Of a stretch of 64,000 bases of DNA, positions 45,932 to 56,133 are shown in pieces. Position 1 is the stretch's first letter. Each line of letters opens with the position of its first letter. Made by a program: the position numbers and the translations under genes. Below the pieces are notes generated by a model that had not been told where the DNA came from, searched no databases, and saw nothing but the letters and a program-made list of their open reading frames with translations. The stretch is taken from NCBI GenBank assembly GCA_902781705.1, contig CACZKE010000011.1:26168-90167 (forward strand), written 5' to 3'. The DNA comes from an uncultured Bacteroidia bacterium (GTDB taxonomy: Bacteria; Bacteroidota; Bacteroidia; Bacteroidales; UBA932).

Positions 45932-48900
45932 AGAATACAAGGGCCTTGATTTGGTCTCGACCGGAAACGCGATCCTTGAGAGATGGCTCGCCAACCGGGC
46001 TTTCGAGAAGTCCCTGGAGCTCCGTGAGGGCGCTCCGGAGTTCATCTTCTTCGAGGGTCCGCCGTCGGCCAACGGCATGCCCGGCATCCACCACGTGATG
46101 GCGCGTTCCATCAAGGATGCCGTGTGCCGCTACAAGACCCAGACCGGTTTCCAGGTCCACCGGCGCGCCGGCTGGGACACCCACGGTCTCCCGGTGGAAC
46201 TGGGCGTGGAGAAGAAACTGGGCATCACCAAGGCGGACATCGGCACGAAGATCTCCATCGGCGAGTACAATGCCACCTGCCGCAAGGAGGTGATGAAATA
46301 TACGAAGGAATGGGAAACGCTCACCCAGCGCATCGGCTACTGGGTGGACATGAACGATCCCTACATCACCTACGACAACCGCTACATCGAGACCCTGTGG
46401 TACCTCCTGAAGGACATCTACGACAAGGGGCTCCTGTACAAGGGCTACACCATCCAGCCCTATTCCCCGACCGACGGCACCGGCCTGAGTTCCCACGAAC
46501 TCAACCAGCCCGGCTGCTACAAGGACGTCACCGACACCACCGCCACCGTCCAGTTCCGGGTGATCCGGAACGAGGCCTCCGAAAAGGTCTTTGCGGATGG
46601 CGGCACGCCCGTGTACATCCTGGCCTGGACCACCACCCCGTGGACCCTGCCGTCCAATACGGCCCTCTGCGTGGGCCCCGGCATCGACTATGTCCTGGTG
46701 CGCTCCTTCAACCCTTACACCGGCGAACCCGCCGTGTACCTCCTGGCGGAGGCGCTCGTGGGCGCCTGGTTCAACCCCAAGGGTGCCGAGGCGCCGATGG
46801 AGGCCTATCAGAAGGGTGACAAGGTGGTCCCGTACCGGATCCTTCCTGAGAGATTCAAGGGCAGCGACCTCCTGGGCATCCGCTACGAGCAACTCATCCC
46901 GTGGTTCAAGCCCGACGGGGACGCCTTCCGCGTCATCCCCGGTGACTACGTGACCACCGAGGACGGTACCGGCATCGTCCACATCGCCCCCACCTTCGGT
47001 GCCGACGACAAGCGCGTCGCCGCCGCTTCCGGCATCGCCGCGATCATGCCCGTGGACAAGGACGGCAACCCGCAGGCGCAGGTGGACCGCCAGGGCCGCT
47101 TCTGCCGCCTGGAAGACCTGGATCCGGCCTATGCCGCCACGGTCGATCCATCCTATGCCCCCTATGCCGGCCGCTACACGAAGTCCGGCTTCAAGGAATA
47201 CTTCGAGCACGAGACGGAGGAAACCACCCTGGACGTGGACCTCTGCCTCATGATGAAGGCCGACGGCCGCCTGTTCCGCATGCAGAAGCATGTGCACAGT
47301 TATCCGCACAGTTGGCGGACGGACCGTCCGGTGCTCTACTACCCGCTGGATTCCTGGTTCATCAAGGCCTCGGCCGTGAAGGAGCAGATGGTCGCGCTGA
47401 ACAAGACCATCACCTGGAAGCCCGAATCCACCGGCACCGGCCGATTCGGCCAGTGGCTGGAGAACATCCAGGACTGGAACCTCTCCCGCAGCCGCTTCTG
47501 GGGCACCCCGCTCCCGATCTGGCGCACCGAGGACGGCAAGGAGGAAAAGTGCATCGGCACGGCCGCTGAGTTGTACAATGAACTCGAGAAAGCCGTCGCC
47601 GCCGGTATCATGAAGTCCAATCCGCTGAAGGACAAGGGCTTTGACCCGGCCGACATGAGCCTTGAAAATTACGACCGGATCGACCTGCACCGTCCCTTCG
47701 TGGACGAGATGTACCTCGTGTCCGATTCCGGCAAGAAGATGGTCCGCGAGAGCGACCTGATCGACGTCTGGTTCGATTCCGGTGCCATGCCGTATGCGCA
47801 GGAAGGCCTCCGCGGCCTCCACAGCGGCAAGTTCGGCGCCACGGCGGATTTCATCGCCGAAGGCGTGGACCAGACCCGCGGCTGGTTCTATACCCTCCAT
47901 GCCATCCACACGATGGTGAGCGGTACGCCGGCCTTCAAGCGCGTGATTTCCAACGGCCTCGTCCTGGACAAGAACGGCAACAAGATGAGCAAGCGCCTCG
48001 GCAACGCCGTGGATCCGTTCTACGCCCTGGACAAGTACGGGGCCGACGCCCTCCGCTGGTACATGCTCACCAACGCCGAGCCCTGGGACAACCTCAAATT
48101 CGACGAAAACGGGGTGGACGAAGTGCGCCGCAAGTTCTTCGGCACCCTCTACAATACCTACTCCTTCTTCGCCCTCTACGCGAACATCGAGGGCTGGACG
48201 CCCGCTGCCGAGACTTCTCCACGCGCTTCGCTTGGTCGAAGTGACAATGGCCCTGTCATTTCGAGCGGAGCCGAAGGCGGAGTCGAGAAATCTCTCCCCG
48301 AGATCGACCGCTGGATCCTCTCCCGCCTGAACACCCTTATCCGGGAAGTCCGCGCCGCCTACGAGGACTATGACATCAAGACCGCCGGCCGCCTCATCGA
48401 AACCTTCGTGTGCGACCATGTGTCCAACTGGTATGTCCGCCTGAACCGTTCCCGTTTCTGGAACGGTGATCCGCAGGCCTTCCAGACGCTGTATGATGTT
48501 CTCCTCGACGTCTCCATCCTCGCCGCCCCCATCGCGCCGTTCTTCATGGACCAACTCTATCTGGACCTCGGTGGCTCCTGCGAATCTGTCCATTACGTCC
48601 TCATGCCCGAGTCCGACCCTTCCGTCATCGACCCGGAACTGGAAGAGCGGATGGAACTCGCGCAGCAGGCCACGTCCATGGTGCTGGCCCTTCGCAAGAA
48701 GGTGGGCATTCCGGTGCGTCAGCCGCTCGGTAAGATGCTCGTCCCGGTCATCTCCGATGCCGTCCGCGCCCGGCTGGACGCGGTCAAGAACCTGATCCTC
48801 ACCGAGGTGAACGTGAAGGAGATGGAGTTCGTGGAGGACACCACCGGCATCATCACCAAGAAGATCAAGCCCAACTTCAAGACCCTGGGCAAGGTATATG

Positions 48901-49397
48901 GTCCGCGGATGAAGGAGATCGCCGCCGCATTTGGAACCCTGGACCAGGCCACCATCACGGCCATCCAGAACGCCGAGACCGCCGGTACCGCCTACACGCT
49001 TGCCCTCCCGGGCGGCGATGTGGTCCTGAATCCCGGCGACTGCCAGATTTCCTCCGAGGACATGCCCGGCTGGCTCGTCGCCTCCGAAGGTGCCCTCACC
49101 GTGGCCCTGGACGTGGAAATCACCCCGGAACTTCGCCAGGAGGGCGTCGCCCGCGAGCTGGTGAACCGCATCCAGAACCTCCGCAAGACCGCCGGGTTCG
49201 AGGTCACCGACCGCATCGACACCGTGGTCTATGCCGATGCGCCCGAAATCTCCGCCGCCCTCGCTTCCTACGGCGAGTGGATCGGCGGCCAGACGCTTTC
49301 CCGCACAGTCACCCTGCAGCCCGCCGCCTCGGCTCCGGCCGACGCCCGCGAAGTGGAGTGGACCGAGGGAACGATCAAAATCGATGTAAAACGCTAA
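45921..49397 (+). CDS. ileS: isoleucyl-tRNA synthetase with in-frame repeat insert
   Basis: A 1158-residue class I synthetase of the long eukaryotic-like type. The HIGH equivalent is in PPSANGMPGIHHVMARSIKD, the editing domain lies around WTTTPWTLPSNTALCVG, and KMSKR is in KNGNKMSKRLGNAVDP. Residues about 764-791 (ETSPRASLGRSDNG then [13 protein letters not shown]) come from the family A repeat at the junction between catalytic core and anticodon-binding domain. Confidence 0.95.
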   Translation: MTFKEYKGLDLVSTGNAILERWLANRAFEKSLELREGAPEFIFFEGPPSANGMPGIHHVMARSIKDAVCRYKTQTGFQVHRRAGWDTHGLPVELGVEKKLGITKADIGTKISIGEYNATCRKEVMKYTKEWETLTQRIGYWVDMNDPYITYDNRYIETLWYLLKDIYDKGLLYKGYTIQPYSPTDGTGLSSHELNQPGCYKDVTDTTATVQFRVIRNEASEKVFADGGTPVYILAWTTTPWTLPSNTALCVGPGIDYVLVRSFNPYTGEPAVYLLAEALVGAWFNPKGAEAPMEAYQKGDKVVPYRILPERFKGSDLLGIRYEQLIPWFKPDGDAFRVIPGDYVTTEDGTGIVHIAPTFGADDKRVAAASGIAAIMPVDKDGNPQAQVDRQGRFCRLEDLDPAYAATVDPSYAPYAGRYTKSGFKEYFEHETEETTLDVDLCLMMKADGRLFRMQKHVHSYPHSWRTDRPVLYYPLDSWFIKASAVKEQMVALNKTITWKPESTGTGRFGQWLENIQDWNLSRSRFWGTPLPIWRTEDGKEEKCIGTAAELYNELEKAVAAGIMKSNPLKDKGFDPADMSLENYDRIDLHRPFVDEMYLVSDSGKKMVRESDLIDVWFDSGAMPYAQEGLRGLHSGKFGATADFIAEGVDQTRGWFYTLHAIHTMVSGTPAFKRVISNGLVLDKNGNKMSKRLGNAVDPFYALDKYGADALRWYMLTNAEPWDNLKFDENGVDEVRRKFFGTLYNTYSFFALYANIEGWTPAAETSPRASLGRSDNGPVISSGAEGGVEKSLPEIDRWILSRLNTLIREVRAAYEDYDIKTAGRLIETFVCDHVSNWYVRLNRSRFWNGDPQAFQTLYDVLLDVSILAAPIAPFFMDQLYLDLGGSCESVHYVLMPESDPSVIDPELEERMELAQQATSMVLALRKKVGIPVRQPLGKMLVPVISDAVRARLDAVKNLILTEVNVKEMEFVEDTTGIITKKIKPNFKTLGKVYGPRMKEIAAAFGTLDQATITAIQNAETAGTAYTLALPGGDVVLNPGDCQISSEDMPGWLVASEGALTVALDVEITPELRQEGVARELVNRIQNLRKTAGFEVTDRIDTVVYADAPEISAALASYGEWIGGQTLSRTVTLQPAASAPADAREVEWTEGTIKIDVKR
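48211..48293 (+). repeat. palindromic insert in ileS (family A)
   Basis: An inverted left unit beginning AGACTTCTC (48211) meets a complete 40-nt unit (48254-48293). The central part (CGAAGTGACAATGG, then TGTCATTTCGAGC) is nearly identical to the metG copy. Confidence 0.9.
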
Positions 49398-49409
49398 CCA
49401 TTCTTTACG

Positions 49410-49811
49410 ATGGAAGAGAATACCAAAACCCGATATTCCGACGAAGAACTCGAGGAGTTCCGCGGAATCATCAATGAGATGCTGGACAAGGCCCGCGCAG
49501 AGTACGCCACCCTCCGCCAGGTGATCATGCATGCCGGCGGGAATGACATCCTGGACACCGCCCCCACCTTCAAGACGGTGGAGGACGACGGTGCTTTCCA
49601 GCTCTCCAAGGAAGAGGCCAGCGCCCTGGCCCAGCGTCAGTACAAGTTCATCCAGAACCTCGAGGCCGCCCTCGTGCGCATCGAGAACAAGAGCTACGGC
49701 ATCTGCCGCGTGACCGGCAAGCTCATCCCCAAGGAGCGCCTCCGCCTGGTCCCGCATGCCACCACCACTGTGGAAGGCAAGGCCATCCTGGAGAAGACCG
49801 GACGGAAGTAA
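49410..49811 (+). CDS. TraR/DksA-like protein with degenerate zinc finger
   Basis: A 133-residue protein: helical coiled-coil N-terminal part, then YGICRVTGKLIPKERLRLVPHATTT. Only the first of the expected zinc-binding cysteines remains. This form is typical of Bacteroidetes DksA-family proteins that may bind the RNA polymerase secondary channel without zinc. It sits 12 nt after ileS and overlaps lspA by one base. Confidence 0.85.
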   Translation: MEENTKTRYSDEELEEFRGIINEMLDKARAEYATLRQVIMHAGGNDILDTAPTFKTVEDDGAFQLSKEEASALAQRQYKFIQNLEAALVRIENKSYGICRVTGKLIPKERLRLVPHATTTVEGKAILEKTGRK

Positions 49812-50422
49812 TGAAGCGGGGCCGTCTCCTCCTCATCCTGGGCATCGTGCTCGTGGTCATCGACCAGGTCATCAAGATCCTGGTCAAGACCAACATGTCC
49901 ATCGGAGAGCACTTCAATGTCCTGGGCGAGTGGTTCCAGATCCTGTTTATCGAGAACAAAGGCATGGCCTTCGGGATGTCCTTCGGCGGGGTCGTCGGCA
50001 AATATGCCCTGAGCGCCTTCCGGATCGTCCTGTTCGGGGTCCTGACCTGGTGGATCAGCCGGCTTTTGAAGCGGGGGACTGCGGGAGACACGCGTGACCG
50101 CGTACCCACAGGCGTCCTCGTGGGGCTCACCCTCATCACTGCCGGCGCCCTCGGGAACATCATCGACTGCCTTTTTTACGGCCTCATTTTCACCGAGTCC
50201 GCCCCCGGCCTCGTCGCCACCTGGGGGCACTACGCGCCCTTCATGCAGGGCAAGGTCGTGGACATGTTCTACTTCCCCCTGTGGACCTGGCCTGACTGGG
50301 TTCCTCTCGTGGGCGGAGACATCTTCTTCGAACCGGTGTTCAACTTTGCGGACAGTTGCGTCACGGTAGGGGCCATCTACCTGATCCTGTTCCAGTGGAA
50401 ATTCTTCTCGAAAGAAGAATAG
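49811..50422 (+). CDS. lspA: lipoprotein signal peptidase II
   Basis: A 203-residue aspartyl protease of the inner membrane cleaving prolipoproteins. Four transmembrane helices are visible. The catalytic aspartates are in GNIIDCLFYG and FNFADSCVTVG. It is longer than the common 160 residues because of an insertion between the two motifs, usual in Bacteroidetes. Confidence 0.92.
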   Translation: MKRGRLLLILGIVLVVIDQVIKILVKTNMSIGEHFNVLGEWFQILFIENKGMAFGMSFGGVVGKYALSAFRIVLFGVLTWWISRLLKRGTAGDTRDRVPTGVLVGLTLITAGALGNIIDCLFYGLIFTESAPGLVATWGHYAPFMQGKVVDMFYFPLWTWPDWVPLVGGDIFFEPVFNFADSCVTVGAIYLILFQWKFFSKEE

Positions 50423-50434
50423 CGTGGCAATCTT

Positions 50435-50464
50435 TTGCCGTTAGGGGCAAAATTCCTACCTTTG
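50435..50464 (+). promoter_or_regulatory. tRNA-Ser(TGA) promoter
   Basis: TTG (50435-50437), 19 nt, TACCTTTG (50457-50464), ending 11 nt before the tRNA. Confidence 0.7.
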
Positions 50465-50475
50465 CCCGACATATT

Positions 50476-50560
50476 GGAGGTGTGGCCGAGTGGTCGATGG
50501 CGGCAGTCTTGAAAACTGTTGAACGGCAACGTTCCGGGGGTTCGAATCCCTCCGCCTCCG
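50476..50560 (+). tRNA. tRNA-Ser (anticodon TGA)
   Basis: An 85-nt class II tRNA. The acceptor stem pairs GGAGGTG with CGCCTCC (one wobble), the anticodon loop reads CTTGAAA, there is a long variable arm, and the T loop is TTCGAAT. CCA is not encoded. Confidence 0.93.
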
Positions 50561-50564
50561 CTTT

Positions 50565-50589
50565 AAAGCGTCTGCTTCGCAGGCGCTTT
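50565..50589 (+). terminator. terminator after tRNA-Ser
   Basis: Arms AAAGCGTCTGC (50565-50575) and GCAGGCGCTTT (50579-50589, one G-U) with loop TTC, followed by TCGCG. Confidence 0.7.
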
Positions 50590-50651
50590 TCGCGTAGGCA
50601 AAGGGATATACCCACTCCACGTCATCGCTCCGGAAAAATTTTTCGAAAAAA

Positions 50652-50682
50652 TTGGTTTATAACGTAAACTTGTTTATATTTG
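50652..50682 (+). promoter_or_regulatory. promoter for the membrane protein-regulator pair
   Basis: TTG (50652-50654), exactly 20 nt, TATATTTG (50675-50682), a full consensus in AT-rich DNA, about 53 nt before the first start codon. Confidence 0.75.
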
Positions 50683-50735
50683 CAGTGCGGTTGGGGAAGA
50701 CTGCGCAGCTTCGTCCGGTCGCAAAAACGAATTAA

Positions 50736-51323
50736 ATGATTGATACAATGGAACAAAACAAAGAAATGACGGCTCAGGAGAGCCTTCAGCTCATCACCGA
50801 ATCCTTCAATAAAAGCAGGAAGGATATCCTTCGCAACAGCGCCAAGTTTTTCATGCTTTGGGGCATTTTGCTCACCGTAATCTCCGTTGCCATATACCTT
50901 TTATGGCATTCTACGGGTAAACCGCAGTGGAATTTCCTATGGTTCGCCATGCCGGTCATCGGCTATCCTTTCGCAGCCCTGATCCGGAAGAACACTGTTG
51001 CCATCCCGCAGAACGAGGTGAGCAAGATGCTCGGTGGCGTGTGGTCCGTCTTCGGCGCTTTCTCCATCACGCTCAGCGCCATTGCGGTCTTCCTGGTGCC
51101 GATGCACATCACGCTCATCATTGTCATCATCCTGGGACTGGCCGAATGCATTTCCGGTGTCCTGCTCAAGAACTGGCCCATCATCATTGCCGGTTTTTTC
51201 CTGGGCATCGGCGGAGCCGTGTTTGCGATGCTGGTCAAGAGCGAGGCGCAACTTCTCATCTTCACGCTGGGCGGTGTCCTGCTGCTCGTGACCGGCATGA
51301 TTATGAAACTCCAGTACAAGTAG
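50736..51323 (+). CDS. multi-pass membrane protein of unknown function
   Basis: A 195-residue protein with a charged N terminus and about six hydrophobic segments (FFMLWGILLTVISVAIYLLW, FLWFAMPVIGYPFAALI, FGAFSITLSAIAVFLV and others). The family has no known activity. It is followed after 3 nt by a winged-helix regulator, a pairing common in Bacteroidetes. The start could also be the ATG at 50748. Confidence 0.75.
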   Translation: MIDTMEQNKEMTAQESLQLITESFNKSRKDILRNSAKFFMLWGILLTVISVAIYLLWHSTGKPQWNFLWFAMPVIGYPFAALIRKNTVAIPQNEVSKMLGGVWSVFGAFSITLSAIAVFLVPMHITLIIVIILGLAECISGVLLKNWPIIIAGFFLGIGGAVFAMLVKSEAQLLIFTLGGVLLLVTGMIMKLQYK

Positions 51324-51326
51324 CCC

Positions 51327-51617
51327 ATGTTCCCCAAGTTAGACCCCATCCTTCATTCGGAACTCCGGCTGGCGGTGATGTCCATCCTGGCCGGAGCCGA
51401 TGAAGCCGATTTCACCTACCTGAAGAACCAGACGGGTGCCACATCCGGGAACCTGAGCGTGCAGATCGACAAAATCACCACGGCCGGCTACATCACTGTG
51501 GAGAAAGGTTTCAAGGGCAAGATGCCCCGCACCACCTGCAAAATCACCCCGGCCGGCCAGGAAGCCTTCAGCAACTACGTGGATGCGCTGAAAGAATACC
51601 TTTCGGCAGGTCAATAA
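51327..51617 (+). CDS. winged-helix transcriptional regulator
   Basis: A 96-residue single-domain winged helix-turn-helix protein (SELRLAVMSILAGADEADFT, TGATSGNLSVQIDKITTAGY, then the wing KGKMPRTTCKITPAGQEAF), related to the MarR/PadR-like HTH_34 group. It probably controls its own operon with the upstream membrane protein. Confidence 0.85.
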   Translation: MFPKLDPILHSELRLAVMSILAGADEADFTYLKNQTGATSGNLSVQIDKITTAGYITVEKGFKGKMPRTTCKITPAGQEAFSNYVDALKEYLSAGQ

Positions 51618-51625
51618 CCGCCGCT

Positions 51626-51757
51626 CATCCTCAAAACTGGCCTCCCTTGAGGATGGGCCGGCACATTCCCGCCGCTCGTCCTCAAAACTGGCCTCCAATG
51701 AGGATGAACCGGTGCATCCTCACCGATCATCCTCAGGAGGACGCTATTTTGAGGATG
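51626..51757. repeat. three REP-like hairpins downstream of RAYT 1
   Basis: Hairpins at 51626-51655, 51677-51706 and 51728-51757 each pair CATCCTCA (or CGTCCTCA) with TGAGGATG around 12-14 nt loops. Their starts are exactly 51 nt apart. The third contains the stop codon of the RAYT gene. Matching hairpins lie on the other side of the gene. Confidence 0.85.
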
Positions 51758-52757
51758 GGGGTTTCGCCGAGAGGGGGAAGAGGGCGTTCACGGTGGTGAG
51801 GGGGAGACCGGTGAAGCGCGCGAGCTGGCCGTTGGAGGCGAAGTAGTCGTATTTGAGTTGTTTGGCCAGCTCGTGCTTCTGCTGTTCGGTGAGTCTGGAC
51901 GGGCCCTTTTGGCCGAACCGCTGTTTGCAGAGCCGAAGCGATACGGAGAGCATTTCGTCATCCGTGAGGGAAGGGTTTTCGCCCAGGCGGAGGGCCGTTT
52001 CCACCTGGGCCTCCACGTTCTTGAATACCCAGAACTGGAATTGCCGGCAATCCGGAAACAGCGACTCTACCAGCCTGTAATTCACGAAGCTGCCCGGGAA
52101 GACCATGCCGTCGGCCAGGAATGGCGGGGTCGTCGGCATCGCGTCCCAGGATTGACCCGGCACGGTCACTACGGTCAGCCCTTTTGGCAAAGGCAGGTCC
52201 CTGGAACGGGTCAATGCCCGTTTTTCCCGCAAGGTCAATGTCTCCGCGGGCCGCTGCGGGATCATGGACAGGAACGGATTGAAATACAGGAAGCCGGAAC
52301 ACCAGGGGTAGGCGAAGGCATGGACATCGGTCCTGGCGACAAAGGGATTCCGGATGACATAGGCCACCTCGTCCCGGAGCTGCTTGAGGGTCGTGATGGG
52401 CGTCGGATCCGGTTCCTCGACGGCATCCAGCACGCCTGGCCGTCCGTGGCGCGAGAAATACAGGGAAAGCATCCCCGAAAAACGGCCGTAGAAGTTCCGG
52501 CAAGCCATTTCCCCTCCACGCAGGATGAAATGGAAGTGATTGCTCATCAAGGCATAGGCCAATACCTCCACGCCGCATAGCGCGGCAGCGATGGCCACAT
52601 AGACCAGGGCGACGGCCCGCTCCGCGTCACTTTTGAAAATCACATCCGTCTCCACAGGCTTCGTATGCAGGTGGAAGAACGGCCCGCTTTCCCGGAACAA
52701 CTGTTCCAGATCCCACTCGTCATACCGCTCCTGCGGTCTTGCTGCCCATCGTTTCAT
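51744..52757 (-). CDS. REP-associated tyrosine transposase (RAYT) 1
   Basis: A 337-residue IS200/IS605-like Y1 transposase of the REP-associated class. The HUH motif is in LMSNHFHFILRGG. The likely catalytic tyrosine is in EVAYVIRNPFVARTD. A C-terminal helical part ends in PPSSK, encoded by repeat sequence. RAYTs cut and rejoin REP hairpins and normally do not move themselves. The start at MKRWAARPQERYDEW was chosen; an in-frame extension upstream lacks conserved features. Both flanks carry cognate hairpins. Confidence 0.87.
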   Translation of the reverse strand: MKRWAARPQERYDEWDLEQLFRESGPFFHLHTKPVETDVIFKSDAERAVALVYVAIAAALCGVEVLAYALMSNHFHFILRGGEMACRNFYGRFSGMLSLYFSRHGRPGVLDAVEEPDPTPITTLKQLRDEVAYVIRNPFVARTDVHAFAYPWCSGFLYFNPFLSMIPQRPAETLTLREKRALTRSRDLPLPKGLTVVTVPGQSWDAMPTTPPFLADGMVFPGSFVNYRLVESLFPDCRQFQFWVFKNVEAQVETALRLGENPSLTDDEMLSVSLRLCKQRFGQKGPSRLTEQQKHELAKQLKYDYFASNGQLARFTGLPLTTVNALFPLSAKPPSSK

Positions 52758-52911
52758 GCCGCAAACATACATCGGCGTCCCCGCCCATGCAAGACCCGTC
52801 CTGCAATTTATTATGTTTCCGGTCCATTTTATCGGTTTTCGATGCTCTCCAGGGCGCAATAACCTGAAACAACCGCGGGAATCAAAATAATTCTTATCGT
52901 CGTGCAGCCCT

Positions 52912-52996
52912 GTTCATCCTCAAAAATGGCCGTATTTGAGGATGAACCCCGGAAATCTCGCCGTTCGTCCTCAAAAAACGCCCGAAATGAGGATGA
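52912..52996. repeat. two REP-like hairpins upstream of RAYT 1
   Basis: The first (52912-52947) has perfect 13-bp arms, GTTCATCCTCAAA with its complement, and a 10-nt loop. The second (52965-52996) pairs TCGTCCTCA with TGAGGATGA. The shared core starts (52915 and 52966) are again 51 nt apart, as on the other side of the gene. The rest of the 52758-53096 spacer shows only a weak -7 element (TATATTTA at 53065). Confidence 0.85.
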
Positions 52997-53096
52997 GGGA
53001 TACCGGGGAGCAACGGAAGGGGAAGCCCTGGAATGCCCGGCAGGGATATTTCATGAAAAATGCGTATATTTACGAAAACTTATCAAGGACAAACCC

Positions 53097-55172
<2,076 letters not shown>

Positions 55173-55194
55173 TGGCTGCCGATAGCGACCGCCC

Positions 55195-56133
55195 ATGAAC
55201 CGTCTTACGACCTTCCTCCTCGCCTTTGCGCTCCCGTTCCTCGCGGGTGCGCAGGAACATTTCGTCTTCTCTCCCCAGTCCAACGCGCAGGCCCAGTTCG
55301 CGGGCTACTACGCGGCCCTGGAGAAAGGATTCTATGCCGAGGAAGGCCTGGACGTGGAAATCCTCCATCCCTTCGCCACCTCTTATGCCCTGGACAATAT
55401 CCGCGAAGGGAACTGTCAGGCAATCACGTTGCCGCTTACCCTGGCGATGCGTACGATCGCGACCGACATCCCTCTCGTGAACATCCTCCAGACCTCCATG
55501 AACAGCGCCACCGTCATCATTTCCCGATGGGGAGATGATCCGCTGACGCTGCACGGAGCGAAAGTGACCGCTTTCCGCGCCGGTTTCGGCCAGTCCGCCC
55601 GGAGTTTCGCGGAAATGTTGGGACTGGATTACGAGTGGATCACGTCGGCCTCCGAGGTGAACCTCTTTATCGCCGGGGCGGTCGATGCCACCCTGGGGCG
55701 CAGTTTCGACGAGTATTACCGCATCCTGCAGACGGGCATCGATATCCCCGAAAAGGCCATTTACCGCTTTGAGAAGGGTGAGTTCAACATACAGCAGGAA
55801 GGCGTGTACGTGACAAGGGAGTACTACGAAACGCATAAGGAGCAGGCCGAGGCATTCGCCCGCGCCAGCCGCCGCGGCTGGGAATGGGTGGCGGAGAACC
55901 GGGAGGCAGCGCTGGACATCGTCATGCGCTACACGAAGGAACTGCATGTCGCGACGAACCGGACCCTGCAGCAGTTGATGTTGGAAGAGGTCCTGCGGCT
56001 TCAACTGGATCCTGATTCCGGGCAGCGGTCATTCCAGATCCGCCCTGACATGGTTGAGAAGGCCAACCAAATTCTTTTGCAGGCCGGCGTCCTGACCAAA
56101 GACCCTGTCAAAATGGAGGATATCCGGCCATGA
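55195..56133 (+). CDS. NMT1/THI5-like periplasmic binding protein
   Basis: A 312-residue protein with signal peptide (NRLTTFLLAFALPFLAGA). Its substrate-binding fold has QAQFAGYYAALEKGFYAEEGLDVEI, typical of the NMT1/THI5 family that binds thiamine-pyrimidine precursors, nitrate analogues or sulfonates. No ABC permease or ATPase accompanies it. Instead its stop overlaps the start of a Cache-HAMP-PP2C gene (ATGA), pointing to a sensing role. Confidence 0.87.
   Translation: MNRLTTFLLAFALPFLAGAQEHFVFSPQSNAQAQFAGYYAALEKGFYAEEGLDVEILHPFATSYALDNIREGNCQAITLPLTLAMRTIATDIPLVNILQTSMNSATVIISRWGDDPLTLHGAKVTAFRAGFGQSARSFAEMLGLDYEWITSASEVNLFIAGAVDATLGRSFDEYYRILQTGIDIPEKAIYRFEKGEFNIQQEGVYVTREYYETHKEQAEAFARASRRGWEWVAENREAALDIVMRYTKELHVATNRTLQQLMLEEVLRLQLDPDSGQRSFQIRPDMVEKANQILLQAGVLTKDPVKMEDIRP

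Noticed and set aside
49410-49811. Broken dksA pseudogene because zinc cysteines are missing
   Set aside because: The full-length frame and conserved GICRVTGKLIPKERL segment match the normal Bacteroidetes form.
51600-51745. Hairpins after the winged-helix gene as its terminator
   Set aside because: They match the RAYT 1 hairpin family at fixed spacing on both sides of that gene and lack T tracts, so the repeat explanation is better, though they may also stop transcription.
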